This document shows, piece by piece, positions 1-7,182 of a DNA stretch of 64,000 nt (position 1 is the first letter of the stretch; each line of letters opens with the position of its first letter). The translations under genes and the position numbers were made by a program. The stretch is taken from positions 31,751 to 95,750 of the forward strand of contig JANYDK010000080.1 of NCBI GenBank assembly GCA_025363655.1, written 5' to 3'. This stretch comes from Deltaproteobacteria bacterium. GTDB lineage: Bacteria; Myxococcota_A; Polyangia; Polyangiales; JADJMO01. The notes below the pieces were generated by a model. That model saw only the letters and a list, made by a program, of their open reading frames with translations, was not told where the DNA came from and did no database searches.

Positions 1-2
1 CC

Positions 3-815
3 CGCGCGAGCTCGCGGCTTCTCCGTGGCGTCGGGTTCGCCGCGCTCTTGCCGATCCTCGTCGTCGGCTACGCCGTCGATGCCAAGGCGCGCGCCGCGGA
101 GAACGGCGCCGATCCGATGGGGCCGCGGATCACCAAGAACCTCGACGAGGCCAACATCCATCACGCCATCGTCTACGTCGGCAACTGCAGCGACGTCGAT
201 CGCGGCGACGTCGTCTACGGATGGGCCTCGGTGCTCAACGAGAACCCGGCGCCCTCGGGTGATCGCTGGATCGTCCGTGATTTCGGGCTCGCCCACGATC
301 GACAGCTGGCCGCGATGTACCCCGAGCGTCGGCACGTGCGCGTCGACTGCAACGGCGTCTTCAACGGCGAGGTCCCGTCAGCGGGCCCAGGCGATCCCAT
401 CGTCACCGAGTGGGAGGCGAAGTTCCCGGCCGACGCGCAAGAAGAGGCGTTCACGCTCATCGAAGCCGGTGACGGCGCGCCCGACAAACCGAGCAACGGC
501 GCGGTGCTGACGATCGCGACGAAGACGCCGACTGCCTTCACGTCGTTCCGTCAGTATCTGCCGAGTCGTGGCCTCTACCTGGTCTCGGTGCGCGTGATGC
601 AGCGGATGGATGGTGGGCGCCTCGCGCTCGAGGTCGATGGCAAGGTGGTCATCGAGGCGATCCCGACGATGGGTCCGGTCGCGATGCTGACGATCACCGC
701 CGCGCAGCCGATCACCCTCGACGCCGGCGTCCACGTCGTCACCCTTCGCGCCCAAAATGGCGTCGGCGCCTTCCGCACCTCGATCGATCGAATCGAGTGG
801 AGACCCCTGCCGTGA
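3..815 (+). CDS. C-terminal part of an exported or membrane protein, function unknown (partial at left edge)
   Basis: The frame is open to the left edge, so the true start is probably outside the window; an internal TTG at 48 exists but lies inside a hydrophobic helix. About 270 residues are visible. A hydrophobic segment near residues 8-23, preceded by arginines, could be a last transmembrane helix or a signal anchor. It is followed by a soluble domain ending in beta-strands of the type seen in carbohydrate-binding modules (YLVSVRV, LALEVDGKVV, HVVTLRAQNG). I do not recognise the family with certainty; the tail of a membrane glycosyltransferase is one possibility. The stop codon lies one base before the stop of the convergent next gene. 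Confidence 0.7.
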   Translation, partial: RASSRLLRGVGFAALLPILVVGYAVDAKARAAENGADPMGPRITKNLDEANIHHAIVYVGNCSDVDRGDVVYGWASVLNENPAPSGDRWIVRDFGLAHDRQLAAMYPERRHVRVDCNGVFNGEVPSAGPGDPIVTEWEAKFPADAQEEAFTLIEAGDGAPDKPSNGAVLTIATKTPTAFTSFRQYLPSRGLYLVSVRVMQRMDGGRLALEVDGKVVIEAIPTMGPVAMLTITAAQPITLDAGVHVVTLRAQNGVGAFRTSIDRIEWRPLP

Positions 816-816
816 G

Positions 817-1917
817 TCACTTCGGCGCGAATTTGAGGTCGTAGGCGAACGGCGGTCCAGCGAACGGAGGCAGCCGTGCTCCGAGCGCAGCCTTCTCGGC
901 ACACGCACCCTTGACCGTTTTTTGCAGCGGTTTGTTGGGACTCTCGGCCGCGGTGGCGAAGCCGTTGGGATCGAAGTCGATGTGCATCAGATAGAACGCC
1001 TTCGGGAGGCCCTTGGCGCACGCCTCGATGGCGGGACGAACGCGCTCGGCCATCCGATCGATCGCCGCCTTGCTCGGCTTCGGCCCCGGCTCTTTGACGA
1101 GCAGATCGGGCGGCACGTCGGCGCTCGTGGCGCTCGTGGCGCTCGTGGCGCTCGTGGCGGAAGACGAAGTCGACGGCGCGGCGATCACGGTGGCGCTCGG
1201 CAAAATTTTGGCGACCGAGTGGGTCGAGGTCGAGGTCGACGGCAGCGGGTTGCTCGGCGGCGTCGCGGTGGGAATCGGCGCAGTGGTGACGACCGTCGCG
1301 GCTCCGACGGCGTCACGCGGGACGAGGACGTAGCTCTTCGAGAGGACGAGACCGCCCGCGATCACCAGCGCACCGGCGACGATGGCGGTCGCCAAGATCG
1401 AGGTGACGACGACCGGCGTGACGTTCACCATCCGCGCCCCACGCGCGGATTGCCCACGATTTGCAATACTTTCTGTCTGCGACGCGTTCGAGTCTCGTCC
1501 GATCGCCGAGGCCGGGACGCGTGACTCGCGCTCGTGCGCGGGCGAGCCGGCGACTTCACGTGCGTGCGCGGGCGCCGGCGTGACGCCCCACGGAGTCGTC
1601 GTGTCGGCGGGCTCGTTGATGCGCACGGGCGGCGGCGCCTCCGTGCTCTCACGCGGCCCCGCACCCTTCTTCGCGTCCGGATGACCGGGAGGATTCTGCA
1701 GGAGAAGTCCCATCGGAAGGGTGGCGAGGCGAGGCGTGCGCTTCACGGGTGCGGCGGCGGTCGGCTTGGACGGCGCCGCCGCCTTGTTGTCGGACTCGCT
1801 GGCGTAGTCGAGACCGCTGACGTCGACGGCCCGCTCGTGCTCACTGCGATCGTCCTTCGTCTGCTCGTCCCACTCCTGATCGAGTGAACCGGGAGGGGAC
1901 GAGGAAGAACGTGTCAT
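817..1917 (-). CDS. Single-TM protein with AgmX/TonB-C-like C-terminal domain
   Basis: 366 residues from an ATG at 1917. The order is a low-complexity cytoplasmic N-terminus rich in Pro, Ala and charged residues (1-165), one transmembrane helix (about 167-192), a Ser/Thr/Ala linker, and a compact C-terminal domain (about 280-366) with VRPAIEACAKG, a Cys pair and RLPPFAGPPFAYDL. That pattern resembles the TonB-like C-terminal domain of myxobacterial gliding/adventurous motility (AgmX-type) proteins. This suggests an inner-membrane protein that reaches into the periplasm; the function is inferred from fold only. The linker includes an Ala-Thr-Ser triplet repeat encoded by a 9-bp DNA repeat. The gene is convergent with the partial gene to its left. 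Confidence 0.75.
   Translation of the reverse strand: MTRSSSSPPGSLDQEWDEQTKDDRSEHERAVDVSGLDYASESDNKAAAPSKPTAAAPVKRTPRLATLPMGLLLQNPPGHPDAKKGAGPRESTEAPPPVRINEPADTTTPWGVTPAPAHAREVAGSPAHERESRVPASAIGRDSNASQTESIANRGQSARGARMVNVTPVVVTSILATAIVAGALVIAGGLVLSKSYVLVPRDAVGAATVVTTAPIPTATPPSNPLPSTSTSTHSVAKILPSATVIAAPSTSSSATSATSATSATSADVPPDLLVKEPGPKPSKAAIDRMAERVRPAIEACAKGLPKAFYLMHIDFDPNGFATAAESPNKPLQKTVKGACAEKAALGARLPPFAGPPFAYDLKFAPK
1121..1156. repeat. 9-bp in-frame microsatellite (GCGCTCGTG x4)
   Basis: Four perfect head-to-tail copies of GCGCTCGTG lie inside the single-TM gene and encode consecutive Ala-Thr-Ser units in the periplasmic linker. Because the unit is nine bases, copy-number changes would alter linker length without shifting frame. 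Confidence 0.9.
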
Positions 1918-1965
1918 GGGCGAGGCCAGCTCCGTCGAGGAGCATACCTCGAAAGTAAGCGGGGC

Positions 1966-2844
1966 TTACTCGCAGATGCCGCCGCCGAGCGGGAGGCTGC
2001 CGGCCGGCGTGCAGGTCTTGCCGCCGGTGCACGCGTGAGCCGTGTCGCAGAGCGCGTTGCAGCTGTCGGCGCCGGTCGACTTCGGGTCGTTGCAGACGAG
2101 GTCGTTGGCGCAGTCGGTGGCCGCAGCGCAGCTCGCGCCCGCAGCGACGGTGCCTGCCGCGCGGCACGTGCCGTAGAGCGCGGTGCCGTCCATGTCACCG
2201 ATGAGCACGCTGCAGTTCTGACCGCTCGGGCAGTCGGTGCCGAAGAGGGTGCACGTCGGCACGCAGATGCCGTAGAGCGCCGTGCCGCCCGAGTCGGCGA
2301 TGAGGATCGAGCACTTCTGGCCCGTTCCGCAGCCCTTGTCGTCGGCGCAGAACTTTCGGCAATGACGCGTCGGCGGCGAGGTGAGCGAGCCGATTCCCGA
2401 GCAGTACGAGCCCGGCGCACAGGTGTCGTCGCCGATACCGGCGGGCGTCTCGCTGGTGCGCGTGCAGGGCGCGTCGACGGCAGCAGTGCCCGCCTTCATG
2501 CAGCCCGGCGTGGTGGACGTGCCGCTGCCGTCGTCGACCGCGGTGCACTTCGAGGTCGCGCCCGAGCAGCCCGTCTGTTTGATCGGATCGCAGTCCGGCG
2601 GCGGCGGGGCGGTGTCGGTGGGCGGCTTGCTGTCGGCCTTGGCGTCGGTCGCGACCTTGGTGTCGCCGGTGCCGGTATCGACCGGCGTGGTGCCAGTGTC
2701 CTTGCCGACGGCCGTGTCGGGAGCAGTGGTGCCCGTGTCGGTGACGGTGGCGCCTCCGCTGCTGCTGCTGCTGCTGCACGCCGCGCTGGTGAAGACGATG
2801 AAGGTCGAGAGGAACGCGGGCATGAAGGCGTGAGTCGTGCGCAT
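1966..2844 (-). CDS. Cys-rich exported lipoprotein, function unknown
   Basis: 292 residues. The N-terminus has a signal peptide ending in a lipobox (TSAAC, lipid-anchored Cys23), followed by a Ser run and a Thr/Asp/Gly/Val linker to about residue 80, then a Cys-rich domain of about 200 residues. That domain carries repeated units such as CSILIADSGGTALYGIC and CSVLIGDMDGTALYGTC, an internal duplication. Spaced cysteine pairs suggest a disulfide-stabilised surface module. I see no catalytic motif. It is probably a single-gene transcription unit; no clear promoter was identified upstream. Confidence 0.8.
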   Translation of the reverse strand: MRTTHAFMPAFLSTFIVFTSAACSSSSSSGGATVTDTGTTAPDTAVGKDTGTTPVDTGTGDTKVATDAKADSKPPTDTAPPPPDCDPIKQTGCSGATSKCTAVDDGSGTSTTPGCMKAGTAAVDAPCTRTSETPAGIGDDTCAPGSYCSGIGSLTSPPTRHCRKFCADDKGCGTGQKCSILIADSGGTALYGICVPTCTLFGTDCPSGQNCSVLIGDMDGTALYGTCRAAGTVAAGASCAAATDCANDLVCNDPKSTGADSCNALCDTAHACTGGKTCTPAGSLPLGGGICE

Positions 2845-3000
2845 CGGAAGCTCCCACCGCGGTTGACCGCGGCTCGCAGAATGTAGAGGGGGCGCATCCT
2901 AGCCGAAACGCGCTCATCGCTTGCACGAGAGGTCCGTCACGTCGCAATTGCCGTCCGACGCGGACTTTTACCGGTTTTCCGTGCGCGGCCTCTAGGTCGC

Positions 3001-3042
3001 AAAAAAGAACGAGCCCGGCGCCGCTTCCTCAGCGCCGGGCTC
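3001..3042 (-). terminator. Rho-independent terminator of the Spy/ZraP-like gene
   Basis: A perfect 11-bp stem (GAGCCCGGCGC at 3011-3021, complement at 3032-3042) with a 10-base loop is followed, on the minus strand, by GTTCTTTTTT. It lies about 95 bases past the stop codon of the minus-strand gene ending at 3138, so it should terminate that transcript. Confidence 0.85.
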
Positions 3043-3137
3043 TCACTACACGTCACTGCGGGTCACTCACTCCGTCACTCCGTCGGATCTCTCACGTACT
3101 CACAACGTGCGGGTTTCGCCGCTACTTACACTCGAGC

Positions 3138-4115
3138 TCACTTCTTGCCGGTCATGTGGGGATGGTCCTTCGGACCCTGCTCGATCTTCGTCGCCAGCTT
3201 CTCGCGCTGCTCCTTGGTGAGGAGCGGGACGATGACCGCGAGGTCCTTCAGCATGTGATCCATCGGGCCCTTGCCGGCGAACGCGGGCTTGTCGGGGGCG
3301 CCTTGCGGCTTGGCGAGGAAGGCCGTGGCGTCGAAGTTGGCGTCGGCGAAGGTCTGGAGGCGAGCATCCATCTCCTTCTTGAAGGTCTCGTGCTGCGCCT
3401 TCATCGCCGTGATGTCGGCGTCGCTCGGCGCGGCGGGCTCGTTCGCTGCGAGCTTCGCCTGGATGGCGTCGCTCTGCTCCTTGGTCAGGTCGAGGTCCTT
3501 GAGCATTCCCATCGGCCCGAAGCCGCCAGGGTGCTTGTGCTCGACTTGATCGTTCTTCTCGTTCTTCTCGTTCTTGTTCCACTTGTGGTCGGGACCGCCC
3601 TTGGGGCCATCGGCCATCTTCTTCTCGATCCCCATCACCAGGAGCGAGCGCTGCTCCGAAGAGAGCGTGTCGTGGAGGGTGGTGAGCGCCTTCGCCAGCG
3701 CCACTTCACGGGCCGAGTGGTCGACGAGCTCGGGCTTGATGTCGAGTGCGAGGGCCGTGGTGTCGATCTGGCCGGCGCGAATCGCGGCCACGAGCGCCGT
3801 CTTGTGTGCGTCGTTCGGGGGCGGCATCGGCGCCGCGGGCTTCAAGGTGGCGACGAGCGCTTCGATCGTGGTGCGCTGGTCGGTGGTGAGGTTGATCGGC
3901 TCGTGCAGCGCGGCGAAGAGAAGGCCGGCCGGGCCGTGGCCCTTGTGCATACCGAAGTGGTGCTCGCCAGGGTTCGACTGCGCGCCGGGCGCCGGGGTGT
4001 TGACCGAGCTGCTCGTCGATCCGGTGCCGTCGCTCGGAGCCTGGGCCCCGCAAGCGGCGAGCGAAGCGAGAAGGCCAAACAGCGGAAGGATCATCGATGC
4101 GCGGAACGTTTTCAT
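3138..4115 (-). CDS. Spy/CpxP/ZraP-like periplasmic stress lipoprotein (two LTxxQ domains)
   Basis: 325 residues from the ATG at 4115, which has a GAGGAG ribosome site seven bases upstream; longer in-frame starts lack this and would bury the signal peptide. The signal peptide ends in a lipobox (LAAC, Cys22). A His/Met/Gly-rich stretch (HHFGMHKGHG) follows, then four LTxxQ-like helix motifs (LTTDQ, LSSEQ, LTKEQ twice) arranged as two Spy-like domains, about twice the usual family length. The family binds unfolded proteins or metal in the periplasm. It is divergent from a sensor kinase/NtrC regulator pair, as zraP is from zraSR, and has a sigma54-type promoter 50 bases upstream. The exact ligand is unknown. 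Confidence 0.85.
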   Translation of the reverse strand: MKTFRASMILPLFGLLASLAACGAQAPSDGTGSTSSSVNTPAPGAQSNPGEHHFGMHKGHGPAGLLFAALHEPINLTTDQRTTIEALVATLKPAAPMPPPNDAHKTALVAAIRAGQIDTTALALDIKPELVDHSAREVALAKALTTLHDTLSSEQRSLLVMGIEKKMADGPKGGPDHKWNKNEKNEKNDQVEHKHPGGFGPMGMLKDLDLTKEQSDAIQAKLAANEPAAPSDADITAMKAQHETFKKEMDARLQTFADANFDATAFLAKPQGAPDKPAFAGKGPMDHMLKDLAVIVPLLTKEQREKLATKIEQGPKDHPHMTGKK

Positions 4116-4166
4116 GGGGAATCTCCTCGGTGCCGCTCGCAATCGGCGGAGCGTGACCCAGCTCTT

Positions 4167-4182
4167 TGCAGCGTCGATGCCA
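4167..4182 (-). promoter_or_regulatory. Sigma54 (-24/-12) promoter for the Spy/ZraP-like gene
   Basis: Read on the minus strand the sequence is TGGCATCGACGCTGCA. The invariant GG and GC doublets have exactly the spacing of the sigma54 consensus (TGGCAC-N5-TTGCA), with only two mismatches. Predicted transcription starts about 40 bases before the ATG at 4115. The adjacent divergent regulator is a sigma54 activator with an intact GAFTGA loop, which makes this site functionally coherent. Confidence 0.75.
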
Positions 4183-4225
4183 ACGTCGAAATCGCAGAAA
4201 ACGGCACATTTCTGCGTCTGGGCGC

Positions 4226-4268
4226 GTGCGGAATGCTGAAGGCGCAGTGCGGGAGTGCGGAATCCGCA
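4226..4268. promoter_or_regulatory. Candidate upstream activator sites between the divergent Zra-like genes
   Basis: GTGCGGAAT occurs twice (4226-4234 and 4255-4263), and the second copy is part of the inverted repeat TGCGGAATCCGCA (4256-4268). The sites lie roughly 50-100 bases upstream of the sigma54 promoter, the usual place for NtrC-type activator binding. Binding is inferred. Confidence 0.4.
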
Positions 4269-4292
4269 GTCCTCTCGACGGTCGCCCTCTTC

Positions 4293-4360
4293 TCGTTTCG
4301 CCAAAGAATGCTGCGCAACTTCGACCGCTTCGGTGAATCTCGCTCCGCTCGGTTGCCGAA
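4293..4360. repeat. Diverged copy of the 72-bp dispersed repeat
   Basis: This stretch (TCGTTTCGCCAAAGAATGCT, then CGCAACTT and CTCGCTCCGCTCGGTTGCCG) matches the two tandem 72-bp units at 21846-21989 with scattered substitutions. It lies just upstream of the sensor-kinase start. Confidence 0.65.
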
Positions 4361-4378
4361 GCCAGAGCGGCCCGCTTT

Positions 4379-5686
4379 GTGCGAACGTACCCGCGCGTGA
4401 ACGACCGACGCCGCCGGTGGATGGGACGAGGAAGCATGGCGATGGCGCTGCTCGCTGCCGTCGCGCTCGCGGTGACGGTGCTGGTTGCTCAGCGCGCGCT
4501 CTCGCACGCGTCGGAGGTGGTGATGCGCGGCGAGGCCGACGGGCTCGTCTCCACCATCGTCACCGACATCACGCAGGCCGAACAGGACGGCACTTCGACG
4601 ACGAAGGAGTGGCTCGCCCACGAGCTCGAGCTCCACGCCGATCGCGGCCTCCGCTACGTCGCCATCGTCCAACGCGACTCCATCCTCGCCGAGGCAGGGA
4701 CGCCGACGATGCCCGACGTCAAGCTGCGTCCGGGCGAGACGTCCACCGTCGAGAAGCGCGTCCGCGTCACCGGTTTCATTCCTCCGATACACGCGCCGCA
4801 AGGGCTCGGGGGTCCATACGGACCGCGGCCGCACCTGCCGCCGGCGCTGCTCGTCGTCGAGCTCGAGCCACCGATGATCGAGCAGCTGCGTGGTCACCTC
4901 CAGCGCATCTCCTTCGTCGCTGCCGGCGCTGCGGCCGTGCTCGTGCTCTTCGCGATCGCGCTCTCCCGCAGCGCCGCTCGGCTCGCCGCCATCGAGCAAC
5001 GTGCCGCGCGTGAGCAACGCCTCGTCGCCCTCGGGGGCATGTCCTCGGTGATGGCCCACGAGCTGCGCAACCCGCTCGCGTCGCTCAAGGGGCACGCCCA
5101 ACTGCTCGCCGAAGATCTCGACGAAGAGCTCGACGGAGGCAAACCGAAGAAGAAGGCCGAGCGCGTGGTGGCGGAGGCGCAGCGCATCGAAGAGCTGACC
5201 ACGAGCCTCCTCGATTTCGTGCGCGATGGACCGATCGAGGCCGCCGAATGCACGCCGACGGCTCTCGTCGAACGGGCCCTCGCCGACGTGCCGCGCGAGC
5301 GCGTCGACGTCACCACCGAGGAGATGCCGCCGTTCGTCGTCGACGAGTCACGCCTCGCGCGCGCGGTGCACAACCTGGTCGACAACGCGCTCAAGGCGTC
5401 GAAAGAAGCCGAGCACGTCGAGCTGACGATCGCCCGGGGCAACTCGAGAGAACGAGTGGGCGAGGTCGTCATCACGGTGCGCGATCATGGTCCCGGAATC
5501 ACCGACGAGAAGATGTTCGAGCCCTTCGTCACCACCCGCGTCCGCGGTACCGGCCTCGGGTTACCCGTGGCGCGCCGAATCGCCGAGCAGCACGATGGTA
5601 CGCTGGTGGGCGAGAACCACGCCTCCGGCGGCGCTGTTTTCACCCTGCGTTTTCCTGCGCGTTCTGCGGGAGGAGCTCGTCCATGA
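4379..5686 (+). CDS. Sensor histidine kinase, ZraS/NtrB-like
   Basis: 435 residues from the GTG at 4379; ATG at 4436, preceded by GACGAGGAAG, is a credible alternative start. Two transmembrane helices (about 20-40 and 178-198) bracket a periplasmic sensor domain containing a Pro-rich segment. A HisKA domain follows with the phospho-acceptor in MAHELRNPLASLKGH (His227), then a HATPase with N-box (HNLVDNALKAS) and G-boxes (DHGPGI, GTGLGLPVA). The 3' end overlaps the response-regulator ATG by four bases (ATGA), so the two are translationally coupled. Context with the Spy-like gene suggests it senses envelope or metal stress; the signal itself is not visible. Confidence 0.88.
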   Translation: MRTYPRVNDRRRRWMGRGSMAMALLAAVALAVTVLVAQRALSHASEVVMRGEADGLVSTIVTDITQAEQDGTSTTKEWLAHELELHADRGLRYVAIVQRDSILAEAGTPTMPDVKLRPGETSTVEKRVRVTGFIPPIHAPQGLGGPYGPRPHLPPALLVVELEPPMIEQLRGHLQRISFVAAGAAAVLVLFAIALSRSAARLAAIEQRAAREQRLVALGGMSSVMAHELRNPLASLKGHAQLLAEDLDEELDGGKPKKKAERVVAEAQRIEELTTSLLDFVRDGPIEAAECTPTALVERALADVPRERVDVTTEEMPPFVVDESRLARAVHNLVDNALKASKEAEHVELTIARGNSRERVGEVVITVRDHGPGITDEKMFEPFVTTRVRGTGLGLPVARRIAEQHDGTLVGENHASGGAVFTLRFPARSAGGARP

Positions 5687-7074
5687 AGCCCGTCGAGAAG
5701 CCCCTTCGCACGCTCGCCAAGGGAGGTCGGGTCCTCGTCGTCGACGACGAAGAGGGCGTCCGCTCGTTCCTCGCCGAATCGCTCGAACGCGACGCGCACG
5801 AGATCGAGCAGGCCGAGGACGGCGAGGTGGCGCTCCGTCTCGCGCGCGAAGAACCGTTCGACGTCGTGCTCACCGATCTGCGCATGCCGAAGGTCGACGG
5901 CATGACCGTCGTACGCACGCTGCGCACCGAGCAACCCGACGTCGAGCTGATCGTCCTCACGGCGTTCGGCGACGTCGGCACCGCGGTCGAGGCGATGAAG
6001 CTCGGCGTCTACGACTACCTACAAAAACCGCTGTCGGGGCCGGCTGCAGTGCGTGAGTTGGTGAAGGGTGCACTGGCGCGAAGGCAGGCACTCGGGGCGC
6101 CGTCGCGCGAGGAGAGACTCCCCACGAAGTCGAAGCTGACGTTCGGCGCGCCGTCGATGCGTCCGGTGGTCGAGGCGCTGGCGAAGGTGGCTAGGTCGGG
6201 CGCGACGGTGCTCCTGCAAGGAGAGAGCGGCACCGGCAAGGAGGTCGCGGCGCGGGCGATCCACGAGATGAGCCCGCGGACGCAGAAGCCCTTCGTCGCC
6301 ATCAACTGCGCGGTCCTCACCGAGCAGCTCCTCGAGAGCGAGCTCTTCGGTCACGAGAAGGGCGCATTCACCGGCGCCCACGCGCAGCGCCGCGGTCGCA
6401 TCGAGCTCGCCGACGGCGGCAGCTTCTTCCTCGACGAGGTCGGCGAGCTGCGTCCGTCGTTGCAGGCGAAGCTCCTCCGCGTCATCGAAGAGCGCACCTT
6501 CGAGCGGCTCGGCGGCTCGCAATCGATCGAGGTCGACGTCCGCTGGATCGCGGCGACGCACCGAGATTTGCGGGCGATGGTGCGCGAAGGCACCTTCCGC
6601 GAAGACCTCTACCATCGACTCGCGGTCTTCCCCATCAAGCTCCCGCCGCTGCGCGAGAGGCGCGAGGACATCGTGCCTCTCGCCGAAGCACTCCTCCTCG
6701 ATCTCCATGCCGCCGCCGGGCGAAAGCCCCCACGGCTCGACGAGGCGCTCGCACAGAAGCTCCGCGAGGCTCCGTGGCCGGGCAACGTCCGCGAGCTGCG
6801 AAACGCGCTCGAACGCGCGATGATCCTCGCCGACGGAGAGCGCCTCGGCGTCGAGCACCTGTGGCTCGAAGAGAACGAGGAGCTGGCTGCCCCGCGCAAC
6901 ACCGAGACCACCGAGACCACCGCCGGCAAAGGTGGCTCGCTCGCCGATCTCGAACGAGCGACGATCGAGCAGACGCTCGCCAAGGTCGGTGGCAATCGTC
7001 GCGCCGCCGCGCAAGCCTTGGGAATCGGCTTGCGCACGCTGTACGAGAAGTTGAAGCGGTATCAGCTGCGCTGA
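5683..7074 (+). CDS. Sigma54-dependent response regulator, NtrC/ZraR family
   Basis: 463 residues; the ATG at 5683 follows a strong GGGAGGAG site and overlaps the kinase stop. The receiver domain (about 15-130) has the acidic pair DD at 21-22, phospho-acceptor Asp65 (VLTDLRMP) and the KP loop. The AAA+ domain has Walker A GESGTGKE, the sigma54-contacting GAFTGA loop, Walker B (FFLDEVGEL) and an arginine-finger region. A short Thr/Glu linker leads to a Fis-type helix-turn-helix (NRRAAAQALGIGLRTLYEKL). All parts look intact. It most likely activates the divergent Spy/ZraP-like gene from the sigma54 promoter at 4167-4182. Confidence 0.92.
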   Translation: MKPVEKPLRTLAKGGRVLVVDDEEGVRSFLAESLERDAHEIEQAEDGEVALRLAREEPFDVVLTDLRMPKVDGMTVVRTLRTEQPDVELIVLTAFGDVGTAVEAMKLGVYDYLQKPLSGPAAVRELVKGALARRQALGAPSREERLPTKSKLTFGAPSMRPVVEALAKVARSGATVLLQGESGTGKEVAARAIHEMSPRTQKPFVAINCAVLTEQLLESELFGHEKGAFTGAHAQRRGRIELADGGSFFLDEVGELRPSLQAKLLRVIEERTFERLGGSQSIEVDVRWIAATHRDLRAMVREGTFREDLYHRLAVFPIKLPPLRERREDIVPLAEALLLDLHAAAGRKPPRLDEALAQKLREAPWPGNVRELRNALERAMILADGERLGVEHLWLEENEELAAPRNTETTETTAGKGGSLADLERATIEQTLAKVGGNRRAAAQALGIGLRTLYEKLKRYQLR

Positions 7075-7182
7075 TTTGTCGCAGTTTCTCCGACGCTCGA
7101 CGACGGCTATTGCCTTGTTCGCGAGGTCGCGCAACTCTTGCCTGGCAGGCGCGAACACGTCGGCGAACGAGGGAGAGGTTGC

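Noticed and set aside
4201..4218. Possible sigma54 promoter for the sensor kinase (CGGCACATTTCTGCG)
   Set aside because: The distance between the GG and GC doublets is one base short of the strict sigma54 spacing.
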